Origin: Akkermansiaceae bacterium
GTDB taxonomy: Bacteria > Verrucomicrobiota > Verrucomicrobiia > Verrucomicrobiales > Akkermansiaceae
Assembly (NCBI GenBank): GCA_947491475.1
Contig: CANLKN010000012.1
Coordinates: 1 to 52,929, forward strand
Reading direction: 5' to 3'
DNA length: 52,929 nucleotides
Under the pieces are notes generated by a model. That model worked only from the letters and a program-made list of their open reading frames with translations. It did not search any database and had not been told where the DNA came from. The translations under genes and the position numbers were made by a program. Within the stretch, counting starts at the first letter, position 1; every line of letters begins with the position of its first letter. Positions 44,039 through 50,836 of the stretch are shown here, one piece after another.

Positions 44039-45442
44039 ATGTCCACCACCGTAGGCCTCATCTCACTTGGCTGTGCCAAAAACCTGATCGACTCCGAAGT
44101 CATGATCGGCCACCTCGCGCAGGCCGGCATGTCGCTCACACCCGATCCGGAACTCGCCGACGTCCTCATCGTCAACACCTGCTCGTTCATCGACATGGCG
44201 AAAAAGGAATCCATCGACGCCATCTTCGGCGCGGTGGACGGACGCAGGACCGATCCTGACCGAGAGCGTCAGAAAATCATCGTCGCCGGCTGCTTGTCAC
44301 AACGTTTTGCTTCCGAGTTGCCCGGCATCATGCCCGAGGTGGATGCCTTCATTGGTCTCGACCAAATCACCAAGGTCGCGCCGATCATCGAGAACCTGTT
44401 AGGAAAAAAGAACGACGCCGAGGTTCAGAAAACCGAAGGTCCGTCCGCCACCGACGACCCGCGCGATTTCGTCACGCTCAAGCCGCAGTATGTGCCGGAC
44501 TACTCGACACCGCGCATGCGGCTCACGCCGGACCACTTCGCCTACGTGAAGATCGCCGAGGGCTGCAACCACACCTGCACCTTCTGCATCATCCCGAAAA
44601 TCCGCGGCCAGCACCGCTCGCGGACGCAAGAGTCGGTTTTCAAGGAAGTCGAGGCGCTGGTGAAATCCGGAGTTAAGGAAATCAACCTGATCTCGCAGGA
44701 CACCACCTATTTCGGCATGGACCAGTGGGAAGGCGAACGCCCGAAACCATCCTCGCCAGTCGATTCCACCAAGGGCAACTCGCTCTGCACTTTGCTGCGC
44801 CAAATCAACACCATCGAAGGCGACTTCTGGGTCCGCCTGCTCTACACCCACCCGGCGCATTGGTCCGACGAGTTGATACAGACCATCGCCGAATGCGACA
44901 AGGTTGCGAAGTATGTGGACATCCCGCTCCAGCACATTTCCGACCGCATGCTCACCGCGATGAAGCGCGTGACCACCGGCGATTACATCCGCGACCTGCT
45001 CCGCCGCATGCGCGCCGGCATCCCCGGCCTCGGCATTCGCACTACGTTCATCGTAGGTTTCCCTGGCGAGACGGAAGAGGATTTCAGCGAGCTGCTGGAA
45101 TTCATCCGCGAATTCCGCTTCGAGCGCGCCGGAGTTTTCCAATACTCGAAAGAAGAAGGCACCCGCGCCTACAAGATGGACGGCCACCTCCATCACGCCA
45201 CCCGCAAGAGCCGCTGGTCCCGCGCCATGGCCGAACTCCAGAAAATCGCCGGCGAGCTCAACGCCGAGCAGGTCGGCAAGCAAGTCCGCGTGCTCGTCGA
45301 GCAACCCGGCATCGCCCGCACCCAGTGGGACGCCCCCGAAATCGACGGCTCGGTGATTGTGGATGAATCGTTACCCGTCGGCGAGTTCGCCGACATCACC
45401 ATCGGCGACTGGCGCGGGTATGACCTCGTGGCGGCGAGGTGA
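44039..45442 (+). CDS. rimO: Ribosomal protein S12 methylthiotransferase RimO
   Basis: A 467-residue radical-SAM methylthiotransferase that modifies Asp of ribosomal protein S12. The start is the ATG at 44039 (MSTTVGLISLGCAKNLIDSEVMIGHL); the longer frame from 44021 begins in repeat DNA. The N-terminal UPF0004 domain has the cysteine ligands in SLGCAKN, VNTCSFI and VAGCLSQRF. The radical-SAM motif is EGCNHTCTFCIIP (CxxxCxxC). The C-terminal TRAM domain ends VGEFADITIGDWRGYDLVAAR. The last 151 bp recur at 47674-47824, beyond the restriction-modification genes. Confidence 0.97.
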   Translation: MSTTVGLISLGCAKNLIDSEVMIGHLAQAGMSLTPDPELADVLIVNTCSFIDMAKKESIDAIFGAVDGRRTDPDRERQKIIVAGCLSQRFASELPGIMPEVDAFIGLDQITKVAPIIENLLGKKNDAEVQKTEGPSATDDPRDFVTLKPQYVPDYSTPRMRLTPDHFAYVKIAEGCNHTCTFCIIPKIRGQHRSRTQESVFKEVEALVKSGVKEINLISQDTTYFGMDQWEGERPKPSSPVDSTKGNSLCTLLRQINTIEGDFWVRLLYTHPAHWSDELIQTIAECDKVAKYVDIPLQHISDRMLTAMKRVTTGDYIRDLLRRMRAGIPGLGIRTTFIVGFPGETEEDFSELLEFIREFRFERAGVFQYSKEEGTRAYKMDGHLHHATRKSRWSRAMAELQKIAGELNAEQVGKQVRVLVEQPGIARTQWDAPEIDGSVIVDESLPVGEFADITIGDWRGYDLVAAR

Positions 45443-45505
45443 GAAAACGTGTATTTTTGCTAATTTCGACTTGAATCCTCAAAATAGATTGTTCACAAGA
45501 ACACA

Positions 45506-46855
45506 ATGAATTCCCAAAAGATTCACCGTAATACGAGGAGACCGGTGGGAGTCGATCTTTTTGCAGGGGCGGGCGGAATGTCGCTCGGATTCGAGCAAGC
45601 TGGATTCCAGATCGCGGCGGCCGTGGAAATTGACCCGATCCATGCCTGCGTCCACGAGTTCAATTTTCCGGATTGCGCGGTAATTCCAAGATCAGTCAAG
45701 GAGGTGACAGGACGAATGATCCGGGAAGTGGCCGGCATCGAAGGAAAAGTCGATGTCGTTTTTGGAGGTGCTCCGTGCCAAGGCTTTTCAATGATCGGAA
45801 AGCGGATTCTGGACGATCCGCGGAACAGTCTGGTCAAGGACTTTGTCCGAATCGTCACGGAATTGGATGCGGAGCACTTTGTATTTGAAAATGTCAAAGG
45901 TCTGACCGTCGGGGCACACCGCGGATTTCTCGATGAACTGATACAGACATTCGAAGACAACGGGTATTCGGTTCGTCTTCCATGGTCCGTGCTCAATGCC
46001 GCCTCTTACGGTGTTCCTCAAGATCGCAAGAGATTGTTTCTTCTGGGTTCGAAAAAGGAACTGCGACTCCCCCTTTATCCCGATCCCACAACATCCCATC
46101 CCGGCCGCCACCCGGAAGTTCATCTAAATCCCGGCCCTACCTGTGGCGATGCTCTCGACGATCTGCCGAATGCGGACCGATTCACAAGCCTGCACGACAA
46201 TGATGAAGTCAACACGACCGCGTGGGGCAATCCGTCCCATTACGCCCGCGAAATGCGTTGCCTGTACGAAGCCGCCTGGCACTTCGGTGTTCCGCGCATC
46301 TGGAATCCTGAAATACTTACCTCAAGCGCCCGCACCGACCATTCCCAAATCTCACGCCTTCGATTCACGGAGACCCCACCCGGCTCGGTGGAGCCCATTT
46401 CCCGTTTTTTCAAACTTTCGCAGGATGGAGTCTCAAACACGCTGCGCGCAGGCACGGATGCCGCACGCGGAGCATTCACAAGCCCTCGTCCGATTCACTA
46501 TAGATATGCCCGCTGCATCACGGTCCGGGAAATGGCGCGGCTGCACGGATTTCCAGATTGGTTTCGTTTTCATCGCACCAAATGGCACGGTGCGCGCCAA
46601 ATCGGGAATGCTGTTCCTCCTCCGCTCGCCAGAGCGGTCGCCTCATCGGTTATGAAGGCCATCGGCATTGTTCCTAAACAGTCCAACAATGCCATAGCGC
46701 TTGGAAATCCGGCACTTCTTTCGATGGACATGTCCGAAGCCGCCGCTTATTGCGGAGTTGAGAGTCCGATTCAAAAACGTGACCGCAAGAGCGGTGCGCG
46801 CAAACGCTCCCAAATAGAGACAGAAACCGAGCGTCTTTCCAATATTGCAAGCTAA
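45506..46855 (+). CDS. Type II DNA (cytosine-5-)methyltransferase
   Basis: A 449-residue C5 methyltransferase. Motif I is GVDLFAGAGGMSLGFEQAGF (SAM binding), motif IV is GGAPCQGFSMIGKR with the catalytic cysteine, motif VI is HFVFENVKGL, motif VIII is VPQDRKRLFLLG, and motif X is QIGNAVPPPLARAVASSVMKAI. The target-recognition region lies between motifs VIII and IX, about residues 195-335; the recognised sequence cannot be predicted. It precedes the endonuclease by 5 nt (stop at 46853-46855, next ATG at 46861). Base composition and codon use are less GC-rich than the neighbours, fitting recent transfer. Confidence 0.95.
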   Translation: MNSQKIHRNTRRPVGVDLFAGAGGMSLGFEQAGFQIAAAVEIDPIHACVHEFNFPDCAVIPRSVKEVTGRMIREVAGIEGKVDVVFGGAPCQGFSMIGKRILDDPRNSLVKDFVRIVTELDAEHFVFENVKGLTVGAHRGFLDELIQTFEDNGYSVRLPWSVLNAASYGVPQDRKRLFLLGSKKELRLPLYPDPTTSHPGRHPEVHLNPGPTCGDALDDLPNADRFTSLHDNDEVNTTAWGNPSHYAREMRCLYEAAWHFGVPRIWNPEILTSSARTDHSQISRLRFTETPPGSVEPISRFFKLSQDGVSNTLRAGTDAARGAFTSPRPIHYRYARCITVREMARLHGFPDWFRFHRTKWHGARQIGNAVPPPLARAVASSVMKAIGIVPKQSNNAIALGNPALLSMDMSEAAAYCGVESPIQKRDRKSGARKRSQIETETERLSNIAS

Positions 46856-46860
46856 TCGAA

Positions 46861-47664
46861 ATGAGCAAACGTCTTCCAAACCGTTATCAGGCCCTCGTGG
46901 AAGATCTGTTCTTCACCTCTTTCAAAAAGGGAGCCACCGCCATTGCCTTCACTCGTGATGAGCTGTTGGCAACAGCAGACAAACTCGGGATTAAGATGCC
47001 CAAGAATCCGGGTGACGTGCTTTACTCGTTCCGCTATCGCTATCCACTTCCCGAGCGAATCCTGAAAACCCAGCCCGGAAAAATGGAGTGGGTGATCGAG
47101 GGCGCTGGCAGGGCGATGTATGAGTTTCGGCTTGTGCCGATCAACCGGATCGCCCCCAACGAGAGTTTGGTGACAATCAAGATACCGGACGCAACACCGG
47201 AGATCATCGCGAGCAATTCACTCTCCGACGAACAGGCATTGTTAGCCCGTGTCCGTTACAATCGCTTGATCGACATCTTCCTCGGAATCACCGCATATTC
47301 GCTGCAAAACCATCTGCGCACCACTGTAAAAGGCCTTGGCCAGATCGAAATCGACGAGGTTTACACCGGAATTGATCGTCATGGATGCCAATTCATCATT
47401 CCTGTGCAAGCAAAGGGCGGCAACGATCAGCTTTCAACCGTCCAAGCGAAGCAGGACATCGCGTGCTGTGCGGAGAAGTTTCCGAATCTCGTATGCCGTG
47501 CCATCTCCGCACAGTTTATGGATCATTCTAAAATCGCGATGTTCGAACTGTGCCTCGATTCATCCGGACTCGTGAAAACAGTGGAAGAACGTCATTATTG
47601 TCTCGTCCAGGCGGATCAGATCGGAGCATCGGACTTGGAGAGATACCGCTTTACAAGTCATTAG
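46861..47664 (+). CDS. Type II restriction endonuclease (PD-(D/E)xK type)
   Basis: A 267-residue protein immediately downstream of the methyltransferase. A likely nuclease core is visible as IEIDEVYTGIDRHGCQFIIPVQAKGGND, that is an acidic residue, a spacer, and QxK in a beta strand. This fits a PD-(D/E)xK site in which Q replaces the second acid, as in some restriction enzymes. The N-terminal part (LPNRYQALVEDLFFTSFKKGATAIAFTRDEL) is helical and may bind DNA. It is the cognate nuclease by position rather than by recognised family. Its stop lies 9 nt before the duplicated rimO tail. Confidence 0.8.
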   Translation: MSKRLPNRYQALVEDLFFTSFKKGATAIAFTRDELLATADKLGIKMPKNPGDVLYSFRYRYPLPERILKTQPGKMEWVIEGAGRAMYEFRLVPINRIAPNESLVTIKIPDATPEIIASNSLSDEQALLARVRYNRLIDIFLGITAYSLQNHLRTTVKGLGQIEIDEVYTGIDRHGCQFIIPVQAKGGNDQLSTVQAKQDIACCAEKFPNLVCRAISAQFMDHSKIAMFELCLDSSGLVKTVEERHYCLVQADQIGASDLERYRFTSH

Positions 47665-47673
47665 ATCAATCCA

Positions 47674-47824
47674 GCTCGTCGAGCAACCCGGCATCGCCCG
47701 CAGCCAATGGGACGCCTCGGAAATCGATGGCTCGGTGATGGTGGACGAGGCATTGCCAGTCGGCGAGTTCGCCGACATCACCATCGGCGACTGGCGCGGC
47801 TGCGATCTTGTGGCTGCGCGGTGA
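47674..47824 (+). pseudogene. Duplicated 3' end of rimO
   Basis: This 151-bp segment aligns without gaps to the last 151 bp of rimO (45292-45442). By hand count 19 positions differ (about 87% identity), mostly at third codon positions, and it ends at the same TGA. It encodes VEQPGIARSQWDASEIDG, then SVMVDEALPVGEFADITIGD and WRGCDLVAAR, with five amino-acid changes. It has no start and no radical-SAM domain. The silent changes show it evolved as part of a working rimO in another lineage before arriving here with the restriction-modification genes. Confidence 0.92.
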
Positions 47825-47832
47825 GATACGAT

Positions 47833-49113
47833 TCAGCACATGAAATCCGCGCACTTGGTAGCGCGTTCCTCGATGGATTGGACCAATTGACCGATGAACG
47901 GGTGGTCACTGTCTTCAAACAGCGAATCCCGCACGGAGACAACATGTCGGATCACATGGTCCACCAACGCCAGCACGCACGCTTTCACCCACGACGTATC
48001 CAACCCGGCCTCCCCGGCCCATTTTCTCCATCGGCTGCCATCAATTTGATGAAGTCTGTAAGTGCCGCCAATACTCATGGCGAGTTTCACCTTGGTCGAA
48101 TTTGGATCGCGCTCGTAAGGCAGCCATGAGGCGAGATCGTAGAACGGAGCGAGGCGCACGAAGTTGCCGGGAGCATGGAGCAGCGAATAATTCTTGGAGT
48201 GGGCGTCGGTGCCGGCAATGACCCAGTTGAGCGCGAGCGCCATGATAAAGCGGCTGACGTCATCGGAGCGGTCATCTGAAAACCGATCCAACAACTTCAC
48301 GATTTCGGCGGCCGATGGTCCGCCGTCAGCCTGATATTTCTGATTGGGATATCGGCCCAGTGCCTGACAGAGATCCTCCTGGTGCCAACGTGTGATGTCT
48401 CCTGAAGCACTGGCACTGCGGTCGTAGCGTTTGACACACAGAACGCGCTTTTCTCCGATTTGCATGATCTGGCTTTCAGCCCTCATCAATCCAACCTTCG
48501 CCGCGAGTTGGAGGCAGAAATGTTCGTTGAGCGCATGGTGGGCTAACTCGTCCAACTCGGGCTTCAGGATGTGCGTCGTTGGAATCCTCCCGCCGGGGAT
48601 GAACCAAGAACCATTTTTCAGATGAAGCGCGTCTTTTGTTTGCGCGCCCGCGAGACTGAAGCGACCCTCGATCTGCACGGGAAACGACCGCGACTGGGCG
48701 TTGAGGTCTTCGATCCGCTTCGCCAAGTCTTCCCCGGTCAAAGGCGTAAGCGTGTCGAGCGCACCGGAAAGAATCGGCTCCAGCCGCTCTTGGCGGACAA
48801 ATTGCAGTGCTCCTGCGCAGTCTTCGCCGACGTGTTTGATCAGATCGAAGGGATTACGCGGCGATACTTGGAAGCGCTTTCCCCAAGCCTCGATCACTGC
48901 GGGGTTGTCCGGCAAAAGACCTTGCAGGAACGGGCGGATCACACTGTCCGGATGATTCCGCTTCGCAACAGGCAAAGAGAGCGAGATCGGAAAGCTCCCA
49001 CTGCCGAATTGCCATACTTCATCGTAGGACAGTGTAATTTCATCGATCTTCCTGTCGTAAACGAGCGTTCCGACCGGAGTATTGCCGTATAGGATGTGCA
49101 ATGATTCCTTCAT
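47833..49113 (-). CDS. hipA: HipA-family serine/threonine kinase toxin
   Basis: A 426-residue HipA-like kinase. E. coli HipA phosphorylates glutamyl-tRNA synthetase, causing growth arrest. The N-terminal subdomain is IDEITLSYDEVWQFGSGSFPISLSLPVAKR and the ATP loop is RFSLAGAQTKDAL. The nucleotide-binding THILKPE follows, then the catalytic segment IAGTDAHSKNYSLL and the metal site LAPFYDLASWLPYE. All appear intact. Its gene overlaps hipB by 4 nt. The 3' end lies 8 nt from the rimO tail copy, so before the restriction-modification genes arrived hipA probably faced rimO directly. Confidence 0.93.
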   Translation of the reverse strand: MKESLHILYGNTPVGTLVYDRKIDEITLSYDEVWQFGSGSFPISLSLPVAKRNHPDSVIRPFLQGLLPDNPAVIEAWGKRFQVSPRNPFDLIKHVGEDCAGALQFVRQERLEPILSGALDTLTPLTGEDLAKRIEDLNAQSRSFPVQIEGRFSLAGAQTKDALHLKNGSWFIPGGRIPTTHILKPELDELAHHALNEHFCLQLAAKVGLMRAESQIMQIGEKRVLCVKRYDRSASASGDITRWHQEDLCQALGRYPNQKYQADGGPSAAEIVKLLDRFSDDRSDDVSRFIMALALNWVIAGTDAHSKNYSLLHAPGNFVRLAPFYDLASWLPYERDPNSTKVKLAMSIGGTYRLHQIDGSRWRKWAGEAGLDTSWVKACVLALVDHVIRHVVSVRDSLFEDSDHPFIGQLVQSIEERATKCADFMC

Positions 49114-49355
49114 GGCTTCAGCGGCCCCTCGGCGAACGGGTTGCTCTTCAGCGGCCCCGCATCGAGCCCCAGGTTCATTTCCCGGAGGGTTTTCAACACA
49201 AGGCCCAGCTCAACGGTTTCCTTGCCGTTTTCGAACTGGCTCACCCACAGGCGGCTGACTCCGACTTTTTCCGCCAACTGACCTTGTGACCAGCCACGCT
49301 GCTTCCGCTGGTCCCTCACCAGTTCCCCGAGTGTGTTGGCCGCTTTGATTCGCAT
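49110..49355 (-). CDS. hipB: HipB-type Xre antitoxin/repressor
   Basis: About 81 residues from the ATG complementary to 49353-49355 (MRIKAANTLGELVRDQRKQRGWSQGQLAEKVGVSRLWVSQFENGKETVELGLVLKTLREMNL); a frame start 12 codons upstream is possible. It is an Xre helix-turn-helix repressor with the recognition helix in VSRLWVSQFENGK. It neutralises HipA and represses the operon. Three CGTTCGC boxes lie just upstream. Confidence 0.92.
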   Translation of the reverse strand: MRIKAANTLGELVRDQRKQRGWSQGQLAEKVGVSRLWVSQFENGKETVELGLVLKTLREMNLGLDAGPLKSNPFAEGPLKP

Positions 49356-49378
49356 GAATGGATTCGTAGCGCTGCATG

Positions 49379-49441
49379 CGTTCGTTCGCAATCATAAATT
49401 TGCATACGTTCGCATGCGCAAAGGATATTGCAATCGTTCGC
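49379..49441 (-). promoter_or_regulatory. Putative hipBA operator boxes
   Basis: CGTTCGC occurs at 49383-49389, 49407-49413 and 49435-49441, spaced 24 and 28 nt; a partial CGTTCG occurs at 49379. Two are flanked by palindromic GCATGC or GCATAC. They sit between hipB and the MFS gene, on the upstream side of hipB. Multiple operator boxes are usual for HipB. The role is inferred. Confidence 0.55.
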
Positions 49442-49455
49442 TTGCATCCTCCCCC

Positions 49456-50712
49456 TCAATGCATCCCACCCGGCTTGGGAGCCAAGGGATCGGCGGCGCG
49501 GCGGCGGCGGAGCGTTTTCGCCTCTGGGACGAGCATCAGCGAGGCAATGGCGATCGCACCGAGCGACCACCATGCCAGCGACGACATCCGGATCCAATCG
49601 ATGAGATAAAAGCCGAGCAAGGGGGCGAGCATGCCTCTCACGCCGGTTAGAAACGAATGCACCCCCATGTAGTCCGCGACGAATTCCGGTTTCGCCACCT
49701 TGGTCACCCACAGGCTCCACGCGACGTTGCCGCCGGACGTGGCCATGCCGAAGAAAAACCCGCCGAGAACGAATCCCGTGATGCCGCCGTAGATGAAGAA
49801 CGAAGTGATCGCGGCCACGAAGAAGGCGTTGAGAACGATGCGCAGGAGAAAGAAATTCATCCGGTCGAACAAGCGTCCCCAAAACCGGGCGAAGACGAGA
49901 TTGGTCAAACTCGGAATCATCGTCACCACCAGCGCGATCATCGGCGGTGACAACTCGATGCCATAGCGCGGGTTGGCGAGAAACTCGACCCGCAGCGGCA
50001 GCATCAGCAGGTTTCCGAAACCCATCAGCATCCAGCTTGCGAGCAGCCAGCGGAAGAGCTTGTCGCTGCGGACATGGCGCATGCCGTGCAGCGGATTGGA
50101 GGAAGTCGCGACGTGCAGCACGGTCGAAGGACATTTTTCGATCCACCACGCACCCATGCCTGCGGCGGCGGCGAATGCCAGCATCAGCAGGCGGTAGCCT
50201 TCCATGTGCGCATCCAACCAAAGCCCGCCCGCCCAGGCGAAGATGGCGGCTGATAGAACCCGCACCATCACCGCTTTGGAAAACAGGTCGCCCCGTTCGG
50301 ATGCCGGATAGTTTTCCTGATAGATCTGGGTCAGCATCGGGATGCCCATCGTCAGACTCATCACGCCGATCATGCAGGCCGGCACGAACACCCGCAAATC
50401 GCCGAACAGCGCGGCAGCCAGAAAAGCGGCGCAGCCCGTCCAGCTTGCCACCGCCGCTCCGGTGGCGGCTTTCCAATGCATTTTTCGCGTCAACGAAACG
50501 GCCAGCGGACTCAGCAAGAGACCCAGCGGCCCGCCCGTGACCAGCAGGGCTTTCGCCGTAGCGCCCGCTTGGAAATGTTGGACGGCGATGAGGAGAAGAA
50601 ACGTCGCCGCGGAGGTTTCGAGCACGCCCGCAGTGACGGCACGGCGCATTTCGAGATGAAAGGTGCGGTCCCTGCGTTGGCGGACCTCCGATGTATCCTC
50701 TTCCCCGCTCAT
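49456..50712 (-). CDS. MFS-type membrane transporter
   Basis: About 418 residues with 12 predicted membrane segments. The start is the ATG complementary to 50710-50712 (MSGEEDTSEVRQRRDRTFHLEMRRAVTAGVLETSAATFLLLIAVQHF); a GTG six codons upstream is possible. The sequence has MFS-like features such as LTRKMHWKAATGAAVASWTGCAA, the central PMLTQIYQENYPASERGDLFSKAVMVR and NLVFARFWGRLFDRMN. No substrate can be inferred. It lies between hipAB and the helicase gene and seems unrelated to either, and its GC-rich codons are like the core genome. Confidence 0.85.
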   Translation of the reverse strand: MSGEEDTSEVRQRRDRTFHLEMRRAVTAGVLETSAATFLLLIAVQHFQAGATAKALLVTGGPLGLLLSPLAVSLTRKMHWKAATGAAVASWTGCAAFLAAALFGDLRVFVPACMIGVMSLTMGIPMLTQIYQENYPASERGDLFSKAVMVRVLSAAIFAWAGGLWLDAHMEGYRLLMLAFAAAAGMGAWWIEKCPSTVLHVATSSNPLHGMRHVRSDKLFRWLLASWMLMGFGNLLMLPLRVEFLANPRYGIELSPPMIALVVTMIPSLTNLVFARFWGRLFDRMNFFLLRIVLNAFFVAAITSFFIYGGITGFVLGGFFFGMATSGGNVAWSLWVTKVAKPEFVADYMGVHSFLTGVRGMLAPLLGFYLIDWIRMSSLAWWSLGAIAIASLMLVPEAKTLRRRRAADPLAPKPGGMH

Positions 50713-50836
50713 CGTCGTTCCCGTCCGCACCTCGCCAAGCTAGGGGCGGGAGCACCGGTGTCAAATCTCCGGGCAGCAGGTGCGACGCAGCTATCCAGCC
50801 CCGCGCCTGAATCCGCTTCCTCACCACAGCGTGACT

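Noticed and set aside
47665-47824. A second functional methylthiotransferase gene
   Set aside because: Only the last 50 codons are present, with no start and no radical-SAM domain.
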